Shown here one piece after another: positions 34,420-45,436 of a stretch of 64,000 nt of DNA. The stretch is from the NCBI GenBank assembly GCA_021234155.1, contig JAJEKV010000033.1, positions 10,486,163 through 10,550,162 of the forward strand. Direction: 5' to 3'. How positions within the stretch are numbered: position 1 is the first letter of the stretch; each line of letters starts with the position of its first letter. This stretch comes from Isoetes taiwanensis (taxonomy: Eukaryota > Streptophyta > Lycopodiopsida > Isoetales > Isoetaceae). Under the pieces are notes generated by a model that saw nothing but the letters and a program-made list of their open reading frames with translations, had not been told where the DNA came from and did not search any database. The position numbers and the translations under genes are program-made.

Positions 34420-34863
34420 GTGCCAGATCAACTAGGAGAAACACTACAGCTCTCAGAGGCAGACATCCACCAGGGTCTTAGGCATCTTGCTAATGGTAAA
34501 GCAAAGGACTTGCAGGAACTTCAGGCCGAGCTGTTGAAATGGGGTGGGCCAGCTTTGCTCGGGCCTTTGACAGGGATAATCAATCAGGCCATCAGAGAGG
34601 ACCTCCCGCGGGAATGGATGGTTAGCAAGGTCACCCCTATTCATAAGACAGGAAGCATGGATGACTCCACCAACTACCGTATGATCATGGTGAGCCCGTT
34701 ACTCGCAAAACTTCTAGTAGGTGTGCTGGAGAAGAAGTTAACGCAATGGGCAGAGGAAATGCGAGTACGCGGTTGGCGAGCGAGTTTCCGCCCTGCCCCT
34801 CCCAAAGTGATCATATTTTTACTTCCAGAATCCTTATGGAAGCTGCCGCAATGCATGACGTGA
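34420..34863 (+). pseudogene. LINE copy 2 pre-RT/RT fragment
   Basis: A 147-residue open frame with ADIHQGLRHLANGKAKDLQE, a typical LINE segment before the RT fingers, then LLKWGGPALLGPLTGIINQA, then VTPIHKTGSMDDSTNYRMIM. The palm motif A follows in another frame at about 34870-34910 (FVDFKAAYDLIPRG). The sequence is degenerate. Confidence 0.7.
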
Positions 34864-35601
34864 CTTGTATTGTTGTTTCGTGGATTTTAAGGCGGCATAT
34901 GATCTGATCCCTCGGGGACTGTTGTGGCAACGCCGGGGAGCTACATGTCCCACGAGATTTGCGAGAATGCCATCTACCGGCTCTATGGCCGGAATATATG
35001 CCACTTTGCTGCGTCGGACCAAGGGTGAAACGGCACCATAGGTGTTAAACAGGGGATGCCCGTTATCTCCAACGCTTTTTGGTCTCTATATTGACAAGTT
35101 GGAGACACGGATGCAAGAACATGGAGGTGGTGGCCCGCAGTTGCTAGAGGCATATCTGAAAAACGATTGCTCTATCAGGAGCGATCCGGGCTTATTATCC
35201 CATACAGCTAGGAGTATGCGGGAACATTTGGATGCTCTCGGTCAAGTCGTGACATAGCGGGAATGACAATCAACCAATGAGAAAACCAAGCATTTGCCAA
35301 TCACATCGTCAAAGCGACATGATATCGGACTTCTATTCTGAGGAGGACAAAGGATGGAAGTTGTAAGGACCTTTAAGTATCTAGGAATCGATTTCTCTGC
35401 TAACATGCTATGGGATGACTGTGTAGAAAGAAGGGTTAGCGCGGGATGGAAAGCCCTGTATGCAATGCAGAATAGCCATTCTGAGAATAGATTTCGCGAT
35501 TAGCACGCATAAAGCACACATGTTCCGAGCTTTCGTGGAATCGGTATTCTTTGTATGGGGTAGAGGTCTGTACTTGGGATAAGCTAGAGAGGGTACAAAA
35601 G

Positions 35602-38051
35602 TGTGACGAGCCTGCCAAGTTGACCCTCTAGGCAACTCGGGATCTTGTCAATACTACGCTAATTCTAGGTTGGTATGACAAACAATTGAATATGGTGAAG
35701 AATTGAATCTTCCTCTTGCACAGCTAAATTGCACACTCAAAACTCAATGAGCAAATACTTGATATCTCAATATAATCAAATAACATTAACATCCAAAGAA
35801 TCCATATTCTCAATGGTTCTGACATCCATGTTAGCAACTCAATCCTAGAAGCTTTCAAGCCCATCCATGAGCCACAACAAATTTGGTGCCATCGCCTTGC
35901 TTTTTCACCTGCACATGCACTCAGGGGTTAGTCCTCGTGACTAAGTGGGGATCCCGGCTGCCTCTGCATGCATGGAAATACTGGAATCTTGGATAGCAAA
36001 CATAACAATTCAAAGACACAAGAACCTATGGTGCAACGCTAGACTATGACAATAAAGAAAACATCATGAACATCAAGAGCAAAGAACATATCCAGAGTAT
36101 CAAACCATCATAAACAAACTCCGGGACAATGGGTAGCTCAGCCAGCCTACATACAGGCCCTGTTAGCAGCATGTTGCCCGCCCGACTTACATTCCAAGCC
36201 ACAATGGCGGTGGTGGGGTGAACCGAAAGAAGATACCCTCTCACATTACGTCGGCGGCGGAGGACCTCTTACCATGGGGTTTCACAAGAGTTGACTGGCG
36301 TAGCAATCCCCCGCCGGGAGAACTAGCGCCCGGTGTCCACGAGCACAAGAACCGAGAGAATCCGCGGATGAACATGAGCATCTTGAGAACAACCTAGGCC
36401 ATAGAACCTAGAAGCCGAGCCAGGAGGTTCCAATAGACATAATCAAATACCAAGACAACGGTAGAGCAATGCAAAGACCATGACATGTGAAGTTCATTAC
36501 AATATTTATTAAACATGTGCCTAGATCATACTCTTAGCCCTTGTCGAGGTTGCCCATACAACCTAACCATGCCGAAGTAGCTAACTCATTGGTGAAGATC
36601 ATGATCACAATACAAACATGTGGAGGAAGTTACGAGCTTTTTGTCATTGATGTAGCTTCAATACCTATATCGTTCTCGATCAAGGAAAGATACTAACATC
36701 TTCTATAATGCAAAACTTACCTCGAAACCATCTTCCCATGAGGAATACAACGTTAAAATAACGTTTATACTTTGAATCCATTAGCTATGATGCTCTTGAT
36801 AAAATACAATGCAACAACTTGAAAACTTACGATTCGCTTTTCGGACTATTTGTACTTCATGCTATAGTCACATTCAGAAACCCCAAGCTTCGCATGGCTC
36901 TCCTTGTACCAATGTGGACCCGTCTCAATCTCAATAATCCTTGATGTCGGATGACCGCTTATTCCTATTTCAAGATCCACATGCGAACTTGATGCTAAAA
37001 TCCTTGATGCCGAGGGGGTCGTTGACGCTCTACATCGTGCTAGACTACTTCTCGGCATTAGCCCCATCTCCATGAGCTAAGAAAGATACTTTATCCCAAA
37101 CCTTAGAATTTTACCATAGTTAGACAATTATCAAACAATGCATATTCTTACTATTATGATTATTCTCTCGACTCTTCATGCTCCGATCTCCTCTGGCCGC
37201 TAAGCTCGAATGCAACCCAATTCCATCTATGAGGACTTAGCTTCATACTAGGACATGCAAATAAATTGAGAAAGGCAGCAAATACAAGACCAACAAAATA
37301 AAGCACAAAACCAAAATGACAAAAACATAACATGAACACAAAATGGCGTTGGAGAGCTCGGATTAGGCCGGATCCAATCTAATTACGCCTTTTTTTAAGT
37401 TTCCATGCTGAATCGGTGCTCTTCATGTAATATTCAGCCATTCTTGACTTAAAATCAGTCTCTGAGGGGATGTTTCCAATCATTGATTTTCTTCTCTAGC
37501 CTTATGAGTCTCCAACAAATTCATAATCTATCATATTTGCATGCAAAAATCATGTGCGGAGACTAATCATGGCAGCTCATAGCACACCTCAATTGATCAA
37601 AAGCAAAACCCCACCTGATAATTTCTTTCCACATAGACCTCTGGACCCCTTGTAATTGATTAGCCTCCAAAGATCGTCTTCTAGCTCCAAGAAGCAAACT
37701 GCTTGAGAAGAATAGGCATAGTGCAGTCAATTCTGACTCAGCATCACTATTTCTGTCATAACTTTTTCATACGGATGAGTTTTGGCTTGATCAGACCCAT
37801 TCCAGAAAGCTTACTTAAAGACCTTTCCAACAAAAGAAAAATCACCTGAAAAAGATCTCGGGTCGCCGAGATATGATGCTTCAAATTTCGGGCTCCAAAA
37901 CTGCCCAGAATTGCTCCCTACCTTCATGCTCGCGCAACAATCCTTTCTCCAAAGATATAAAACCCTAATCTCATGCTGCATATATGCCATGAATATGTAT
38001 ATACATACATAAATAGGTATATTGACCCATTAGGTGGCCAGGACCGTTACA
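35602..38051 (+). mobile_element. LTR-like insertion (possible solo LTR), 2450 bp
   Basis: The insertion is bounded by TGTGACG at 35602 and GTTACA at 38051, a TG...CA structure with short inverted ends. It is flanked by AAAAG on both sides (35597-35601 and 38052-38056), a 5-bp target-site duplication. Removing it restores the LINE reading LERVQKAFLTYSLGVKDTVP. These are hallmarks of an LTR retrotransposon or solo LTR; no gag or pol is seen inside. A TATAAAA-like box followed by CCCTAATC lies at about 37955, near the 3' end, consistent with plus-strand promoter/R placement. It is related to the sequence starting at 27128. Confidence 0.75.
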
Positions 38052-38149
38052 AAAAGGCATTCCTGACATACAGCCTAGGCGTCAAGGACACGGTGCCTTA
38101 TCCAATTTTGCTGTATGAGACTGGCTTTTGGCCCCTGTAGCATTCTGCT

Positions 38150-38689
38150 ATGCGCAGACACCTTGCGTATTTCCATAAGGTTGACAGAATGGATGCACAA
38201 CGTCTTCCTCCCCGGGCTCTGTTATTGGCACAAGGGCCACAACGTCTGAAGAGAGTGTGGGATGCACTCACTCTTGCAAAGCCCAAAACAGAGCATTACC
38301 ACACACAGGTCAATCCATCACTTGAACACGGCCCCCACCAGTATTTGAAGGCACACATCTCCACCAAGAAACGGAGAGCTATAGCTGCAATAAGGACAGG
38401 GTCCCACCATCTCAGAATTGAGACAGGCCGCTGGGGTACGAATGGAGGGCAGGGAATCCCCCGGCATGAGAGATTATGCCAGTGTTGTCACATGCAGATA
38501 GTAGAAGATGAACACCATGCTCTACAGGAATGCCCAGCATATGCACACATCCGAGCAGCTCATGCCGATCTCAGATGCTCTGAGATAGCAATTCATCAAC
38601 TGCTGGCTTCGCCAATGGTGGCACGTCTTGCGTCCTACATTCTGCAAGTCTCCACCGTCAGGGAGTCCCTCACAGCACAGGGAATTTGA
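38150..38689 (+). pseudogene. LINE copy 2 C-terminal domain with Cys/His knuckle
   Basis: A 179-residue frame, MRRHLAYFHKVDRMDAQRLP..., resumes LINE ORF2 after the LTR-like insertion. Near residues 110-132 it reads LCQCCHMQIVEDEHHALQEC, a C-x2-C...H...C knuckle used by plant LINEs, probably for nucleic-acid binding. It ends SLTAQGI shortly before the 3' untranslated tail. It is the best preserved C-terminus of this family in the window. Confidence 0.75.
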
Positions 38690-38897
38690 GCGCCCACATA
38701 GGGCCTCTCAACGCCTACTACAAGGGTTTTTCCTCCCACATGGGGGGTTTCTTCATCCCAGTGGTAGAGACACATTGTACAGGGTTTCTATGGTTTTCTT
38801 TTGTGTCGAAAAACTTTCCGCTATATTGTAAAACCGTCTCATAGGCCAGTTGGCCTCCGTGGACGTTAAAATATACTTCCTTCCTTCCTTCCTTCTA

Positions 38898-39880
38898 ATA
38901 TATATACGCTGGAAATTGAAAATTCGACGTAGATATTCAGCACAAAGGTCAGTGTGAATTTGTTTACATGTACATAAATGCTGGTACAATTTTCATAATC
39001 ACTATCGGGACCAAACTGCTTGTTGAAGATGTGTCTCTTACACATAGAACATGCGGGTCAGAATTCCTCTGCATTACAACAGTTTGAGCACATGCGTTTG
39101 ATAAGTCCTCGCAAATTCATTCCAAGGGCAACTCATCTAAAAAACATGCTCCATTTCATTGTTTCGCAAAAATTCCTTCTTCCCCACATGCTCATCCACA
39201 CATCCCATATGCATTCTGGTTGAAAGGCATGCTCATATTAATAATAACCAAGCTGCTTGATAGAGACACTACATATATAAACTGTATTAAGTTAGTGGAT
39301 CAATGGATAAGGATCCTGTACATGACACTTTTTCATGTACAGATTATTTCTCTTATTTCTTTTGACATATACATATGTATTTGTTCCATTTTATGATACA
39401 TACCCAACTCTAAACTAAATAGATGTTTGTTCCTTGTAATTTCAAATACCTATGTGGGAGCTCCAAGACACTGCAGCATTTTGTCACCTAGCATTTCTAA
39501 TTACCTGACAGTTGCCTAAACTAAGATGTTATAAAGATGATTCTGTCGTGGCTTTCTCCATCCAAATCCTAGTTATGAGCAAATGCAAAAACCTGTGTCT
39601 ATTTTTTTGATCAGATATTAGCAGGTGTAGTCACAACCTCTTTCCCCACACACAATTGAACAACCTACCGTTTTGAAATATGAGAACCATTCACTTACTA
39701 TAGTAGCTACTACACCATTATGGTAGAAGCCACCGCTATGGTAGAAGCCAAATGGATCAAAAGTTCATTTTAAAAAAGAATCCAATCATAGCTGTACCAC
39801 ATTAGCTTGTGACTAAATGAACAAATAAATAAAACCAAGCATGATGTGCAAGATAGAGCTATGAAGAGTATGCACTAGCA
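38898..39880. other. Non-coding DNA, probable 3' flank of VPS2-like gene
   Basis: AT-rich, with no gene recognised. It lies just beyond the last decayed exon trace of the VPS2-like gene, so it may include that gene's lost 3' end. Confidence 0.35.
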
Positions 39881-40182
39881 AATAGACATGTCCTCATCAT
39901 CTAATGGCATCAATGGACATCATCTCAGTCTATAATACACAAATAAACAAATGCTTTCAGAATCTCGCTCCATACAAATAAATGCACACATAAGAGAACC
40001 ATTTCAAGGAAGAATACTATAGTGTCAAACATAATAAGTTGTGACTAATTCAAAAATATCAAGCATAAATTGCTGTCATGTCCATTTGTGCAGACTGTCT
40101 TTGAAATTCTTGCATAATCTTTGCTTGTTTTGTGGGCTCCATTTGCTGGAATAAGCACCATTTCATTAAAGAAGTGGCTTAT

Positions 40183-40611
40183 TGTGACACTTAACCATCA
40201 GGTCTGAAGCGTGTGATTCGATTTCATCCAAATTATCGTGGCCTTTTCGGTTAGGATGCACAGCTACCACTCCAAAGGTAGTGGGTTCAAGTCCCGTTCA
40301 GACCCTTAAATCTGACAGTATGATTTGGATAACTCATGCCCTAGTGGCAGGCAACTCGTAATAGAGTTGGGGGTCCAGATGGTTGTCGTCACACTCCTTG
40401 GTTTTAGTCCCTTGCAGATCGATTTCGGTCCGCCCCAAATTCCCCCGGTTGCAAGCCTTGAGGGAAGGATAGTGTGACGATTAACCATCAGGTTTGGAGC
40501 ATGTGATTTGGTTGCATCTAAATCATCGTGGCCTTTTTGGTTAGGATGCACAGCTACCATTCCAGAGGTAGTGGGTTCAAGTCCCGTTCAAACCCTTAAA
40601 TGTGACACTTA
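40183..40611 (+). repeat. Two tRNA-like SINE-type units
   Basis: Two related 104-nt segments, 40201-40304 and 40491-40594, lie 290 bp apart. Each starts GGTYTGRA and ends in its complement (GGTCTG/CAGACC in the first, GGTTTG/CAAACC in the second, a compensatory change). Each holds a 5-bp stem CTACC...GGTAG and a T-arm-like GTGGGTTCAAGTCCCG matching an internal pol III B box. TGTGACACTTA occurs at 40183 and 40601 around the pair, and a variant at 40473. This fits tRNA-derived SINEs or a tandem dimer inserted in the VPS2-like intron. The tRNA of origin cannot be named. Confidence 0.6.
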
Positions 40612-41211
40612 TAAGCATTAAGTTTTTACCATAAACCTTGTTCATAGCAGACATGGCCTTATTTGTCGCCGTCATTGCACCTGTGACTGCAGTGTTTGCA
40701 TACATTGCCTGCAAAACAAGTAGCAAAATGTTTTAAACTAGCAAATTGACCAAGTAGAATAGAAAACCTAGCATCTGTAATAAATATCATATTAGTCAAA
40801 TGAATTACAAAAGCAGACCTGAGTATGAGTCGCAACTCCCCTCATTTGAGCACGACTTCCCTGAAGCTTAGCTATTTGTTGTCTCCGTCTGATTAATTCA
40901 CAAGCTAGAATTTTTGTTGCTGCCTGCCATGTACAATCAGTGAATAATATCTACTGAGACCTTAATTTCCCCACCTCCATTATTTATATTCACCGCATTT
41001 CCTGTCTTGGCTGTTTTCTTTATTTTTGCAACAAGCTTCTTTTCCTGTAAATATATTCACAGAAATGTGAACTGTGTCACAATAAGGGGTAAAAGCATGA
41101 AAAGGTGTACGCACATCGTATTGAATTGAAGGACGAATTCGTGCTTTTTTCGGGCTACATTTTGGGTGTACAGCATGATACTCCAATTTGTCTTTTTGTG
41201 GCTAGTCCGCA

Positions 41212-43205
41212 ATGATTGCAAGAACATCCCCTGACAACCCACCGCCGGAATTCTTGGTGCACCGAATCGAACTCAGTTTGAATGAATCCGTCCCTCCCTT
41301 TTCAAAATTTTCCCCTTCCCAGAACGTTAACCAAACAAGAATCCCGGAAGAAAGATGGAGAATTTCACAAGAATTTTACAAGGAATTCCAATCAATTTCA
41401 TTTTTGCAGATGGAGGGCGAGAACTCCATTGCAATTGCTGGTTCTAAACGCAGGTATTCCGACGTTGGGCTGTGTTACGCCACAAAACAAATAAAGCAGC
41501 GTGTTGATAGGTCAGTGGATTGCATTCTCAGTTGTTTGCAACCGCTTCTTCCAGATCAAAGAGTAGTCTTTGGTGCTCGGTTATTGCAGGATGGCATGCT
41601 TTTCTCTTTTTCTGAACATGTGATTGGAAATCCTTCTGAAGTTATTGTTATGAAATCAATGATCGGGAACTTGAAAGAACGGCTTCAAGACGTAAAGTCT
41701 GCTAATAGCAAAAACAAGTTGGCTGCAAAACATTCGCTGTTATCAATGATTGTTGGAAAAAAAGGCGATATAAACAAGACTGTTTCTTCAAAATTACTAA
41801 AGATACAACTAAGAAATTTATCCAAAGCTGCAGCAAGAAGGAAGATAATGTCATTAAGTGGAGCAAACATGTGGGCTTTGGCAGGGAGAAGGCCAAGATC
41901 GAATAGAATCGATAACTCAATCAAGCATCAGGTTCATGAATTTTGGCTTGATAATACCAAAGTTTCACCGAAGGTTAGAGATGTCATGAAGAGGAGAACA
42001 CAAGCCATACAATATTTTGACATCTCACAGGTTTGTTCTTGCAATTGAATCAATTCTCAATGGAATCTGCAATTGAATCGATTCTCATTGGAATCTTATA
42101 TTTTCTTCTCAATTCTTTCATGATCTTCTTGTGTACATTGCAATACAATTTTCCAGTGAACTCTTAATGAATGCACATGGTTGTCATGACATGTATTGCA
42201 TCACAATGTTTGTTACATTGTTTATATGGCAGCAAAAATCTTGCAGTGATGTGCCATTAGCTACTTTTTAGATGTGAATCCATTTACAGTTACATGTACA
42301 TGCACCTGCATTTAACATGTACCTGGCTATTAGATTTACATCCCTTTATATTTAAATGTACTTTCAGGTAACGAAGCCAAGAAGCTTTAAGATATGTACA
42401 TTCCATGTACATTTATGTACATTCTATGTACAGTTATGTACATGCACACTATATGTACATCTCCAAAATCCGTTAAATGTACATCAGATGTACAAATGTA
42501 CTACAAATATACAAATGTATTGATTAGTACTTTGGATGCATCTGCTTGCTTATAACAAATTGCCAACATGGTCTAATACTTGTGCTGTTGCAGTCTGAGC
42601 TTTATCAGCAGTTTGTATATCAGAATCCTGACACCAAGATTCACCTTCGACAGTTTGAGTATCTGAAACCTGAGTGCATAAGGAAATTGAAAGAGAGGAA
42701 CACATGTTGTTGTGTCAAACATGAACAAGCAGATCTGTACAGAAAGGCCTTCAATGATATGAGAAGGGCTCTACATGTTAATTGCACTTGCTGCTGCAGT
42801 ATTTGTGCATCCTAGGAAAACAATGGAGTGTATCAAGCAAATAAGAAGACTTTTGATAATGTCAGCATCTTGTGGAGGTCAACAGTTTGTGAGAAATATG
42901 TGACAGATGAATGGCATAAATTAAAATGTATCAAGAATGTGGTGAATGACATTTGTCCAAAAGAATGGAACATTGAAGAAGATAGACATTTGTCCAAAAA
43001 GCCTTTCAAGGAAGATGGAACATTCATAAGGGGATCATATTTCGATTGGCAAATTAATGTAAAACTTATTATATTTTTGCTTATGTCAATGAGCCTTTCA
43101 AGCATAAAGGTAAACATCATAGATACTATGATATGGGACTATATTTTATTAGATTACAATAGGAAAAGGCACATTTGTTGTCTTGTTAAAGAACATAAAA
43201 ATTGA
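41212..43205 (+). pseudogene. Cys-rich transposase N-terminal region
   Basis: Exon 1 (41212-42030, phase 0) ends FWLDNTKVSPKVRDVMKRRT...DISQ at a CAG|GTTTG donor. Exon 2 begins after CAG at 42594 (SELYQQFVYQNPDTKIHLRQ) and holds LKERNTCCCVKHEQADLYRK and NCTCCCSICAS. A single in-frame TAG at about 42813 follows, then the same frame continues as ENNGVYQANKKTFDNVSILW to WHKLKCIKNVVNDICP. This order, a core helix region, then CCCxxH, then C-rich, then WHxxxC...C, resembles the part preceding the catalytic region in DUF7869-type transposon proteins. The catalytic D/N/H block seen in the 3.45-kb remnant is not found here, so the copy is probably internally deleted. Confidence 0.55.
42280..42525. 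repeat. Cluster of TGTACA palindromes
   Basis: Within the intron of the plus-strand transposon gene, about ten ATGTACAT/TGTACA motifs occur in ~240 bp. Further clusters lie at about 43735-43785 and 47560-47700 in other non-coding parts of the same element. Palindromic and confined to non-coding parts, they may be transposase-binding sites, or a low-complexity expansion. Confidence 0.65.
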
Positions 43206-43426
43206 TAATGATAACACAAATGTGTCACTTATTTTTGGTGGCATTTTGGTGTTACATTTTACCAGCCCAAAATGAAAATGATGTGGATGTGTTGTATCTT
43301 GTTAAAGACCATGAAAAACTGGTTTAGATGACATTGTATGGTGGTGGTTTGCACTAGCCCAAATGTTTTTGTATCATTTGCAGCACTAGACAATTTAGAC
43401 TAGTATGTGCAAGGGGAAAACATGCA

Positions 43427-43708
43427 TTGGAAGAAGATTCGGTTGGTGACTATGGAAATGAGTATGCTACTGGTACTAGTGTAATTGAAGGGCAGTATTA
43501 TGAACTAATTCCAGGCTGCCACAACAAGTATAAACTGCTTCCTAGTAAGAATGTTTCGGTACTTGCTGAATCCGTGATTGGGGTTAGAATTCCATTCAAC
43601 AAAGTAACTTACAGGCTGAACGGGACAACCACAGCATTTCATTTGCCCGATGAAGTTCATGAGTCATTGCTATCACAACTTCCAACAATTGTAGATGTCA
43701 TGGACTAA
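43427..43708 (+). CDS. Downstream ORF of transposon plus-strand gene
   Basis: A 93-residue frame starts MEEDSVGDYGNEYATGTSVI and includes GQYYELIPGCHNKYKLLPSK. It may be the last exon of the plus-strand transposon gene; an acceptor-like AG lies upstream, but the join was not resolved. No domain is recognised. It ends 240 bp before the convergent minus-strand genes. Confidence 0.35.
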   Translation: MEEDSVGDYGNEYATGTSVIEGQYYELIPGCHNKYKLLPSKNVSVLAESVIGVRIPFNKVTYRLNGTTTAFHLPDEVHESLLSQLPTIVDVMD

Positions 43709-43941
43709 CTCAGATCTGGAGATGTGAATATACATTTACATACATCAATGTACATCTGTTGTACATTAGCGTACATTTTTGAAATATATATCCCAATTTG
43801 ATCAGAATTGAATAAGGTTTATTGCATAAGCATTTAATATCATTTTATCAATCTGAAGATAAGACATGAACAGATTTTCATGGAAAAATGGTCTATATAT
43901 TCATATTGTACAAATAAATACAACATATTTACACCACGGGT

Positions 43942-44350
43942 TCATGGTTCATGGTGTACTTTCAAAATGTCCTCAGGAGGCTTATATCTAATGACTATTG
44001 CATCATGCCTTCCTTTCTTCCAATTGGCTGTAGAAGTGCTCTCCAAAGCAGTAGTCCATACTGTTTCAACTGCACGTGCCATTGGCAGCCTACCCCATCC
44101 TATTCGTTCCTCATCCACTACATTTGGTTGTCCCCAAGGGTTATGCACCAAATGATTTGCTGCCAACAAAATTTTCATTTGATCTCGTTGTCCCTTATCT
44201 TCTACATTGTCAATCTTTTCCCAAATTCCAGGAAGAGCGGTATGGCCGCGAGGATTAGTGCCCAACCCAACGTACTTGCAGCTTTCTCGCAACAGAATTC
44301 TTTCCCTTAACAACTTAATAGACTTTTGCACATTAGTCCCTTCATCTACA
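43942..44350 (-). CDS. Transposon-borne exon, unidentified
   Basis: The minus-strand frame begins near DEGTNVQKSIKLLRERILLR and runs through LPGIWEKIDNVEDKGQRDQM to PPEDILKVHHEP-stop. It reads like genuine coding sequence, with mixed composition and a stop close to the convergent gene's end. It could be the last exon of the phosphatase-like gene upstream or a separate gene. Not recognised. Confidence 0.4.
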
Positions 44351-44526
44351 AAGCAAATTAAGAACATACAAATATGTGTGGACATTGAAACTTATACCAA
44401 ATATGAAAGAAGAGAAAAACTTGTACCAAAACAGAATACTCATGTGCACTTTGAATAACAAAAAAACTGTCATATATTTACATCTGAAAAATATGTACAT
44501 CAGTTAAAGTCTGTACCAACAATAGG

Positions 44527-45270
44527 TCAATCGAGAGGCCAATAACAGTTTGGCAATTTCTCCATTCCCTGCTCCACATACTGACTAAACTTAGAAAGCA
44601 GAGCAGCCAAGTTATTGCCATAGTTAGCCAGCAAAATGCCTTCAACCTGCTCCCATATTCCATCTGCTGCATTATTCATTGGGTGCTCTTTCACGCAACT
44701 TGTAGCATCTACAACAACTTTTAAACCACTAAGCCAGGGAACGAGTTCCATGACAAGCAACATGTCGCCCTGTAGAACTAGTGTCCAAGAGAAAGGACAT
44801 ATGAAGCTTCCTGCAGGATTCATAGTTGCCTTGTATCTTTCGTCATTGATTAAGACTGTATTGCCATAGTACTCAGGATACTCTTTCCATACTACAACTA
44901 ATGGTTTCACAAACAATCGTTTGTCTGGTTAGTGGGATGTTTGTGTGGAAGAGATCAACAATGCTCATGACTATAAATAAACTTCAGTTTTATGCCAAAG
45001 ACATTGCAGATATGGTCCACAACTGGCTGCAAATTCTTTGATGTGAGTGATGACCAAATGGCAATATCAAAATGCTCTCTAACAAATGCTAACAGTGATG
45101 CTAGCCCTGGCCTACAGTAAAATATCATGTTTCCTAAATCAAATTTCATCTCATATTTTTGAAGTTTCTGGTATCTTGAGTTAGCAGCTTCACTCTTGTG
45201 CACGCTCTTGCCCAACACAGAATTCAAGTCAAATACAATGAGCTTCCTGATTGACTCAGATTATTCACCT
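44527..45270 (-). pseudogene. FCP1/NIF-type HAD phosphatase-like protein
   Basis: The first part (about 45264-44955) reads KLIVFDLNSVLGKS, then MIFYCRPGLASLLAFVREHF, then DIAIWSSLTSKNLQPVVDHI. The second (44916-44527, another frame) reads FVKPLVVVWKEYP, NTVLINDERYKATMNPAGSF and CVKEHPMN. The order matches plant FCP1/SCP-like phosphatases: motif I DxDx[TV], the R/YxRPG region, WSS, then LIDD...YKA.NP and VKEHP. Here motif I is DLNSV (second Asp to Asn) and the late acidic pair is IND rather than IDD, so metal-dependent catalysis is doubtful. A frame break or very short intron lies near 44940-44955. Such a domain inside a DNA transposon suggests captured or accessory function. Confidence 0.65.
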
Positions 45271-45436
45271 GTGTCAGCAACAAAACACTTGAGAGTACAG
45301 TGAAAGAAATATAATTACAGTGAACATATTACAGTGAAATACATGTTATTACATAGTTAATGTTTGCACAGGTACAAGTGACATAAGAAAGTCATATTTC
45401 CATTAATTGTTGAATACAAAGAAAAATGAGCATGGC

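Larger units (their letters stand above)
34191..38897 (+). mobile_element. LINE copy 2, split by an LTR-like insertion
   Basis: Same family as 5703-10330. Pieces in order: pre-RT region (RDYKAFLKSKKHRYIAENQQ then TEPKAFWRKVLYKRHQPPGN) from about 34205; RT with KVTPIHKTGSMDDSTNYRMI near 34630-34690 and GCPLSPTLFGLYIDKLETRM near 35050-35110; then KYLGIDFSA near 35377; and, after the insertion at 35602-38051, the C-terminal frame. It ends with the shared 3' terminus (ATAGGCCAGTTGG) and a (CTTC)n tail at about 38876-38896. Stops and frameshifts show it is inactive. If the insertion and one AAAAG are ignored, the frame is continuous across the site. Confidence 0.8.

Noticed and set aside
35602-38051. 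Complete LTR retrotransposon
   Set aside because: Only 2.45 kb, with no gag or pol motifs and no internal repeat of its own ends; called LTR-like or solo LTR instead.
40201-40304. Functional tRNA gene
   Set aside because: The segment is 104 nt, has an 8-nt anticodon-position loop and no proper D arm next to the acceptor stem; a SINE-like tRNA derivative fits better.
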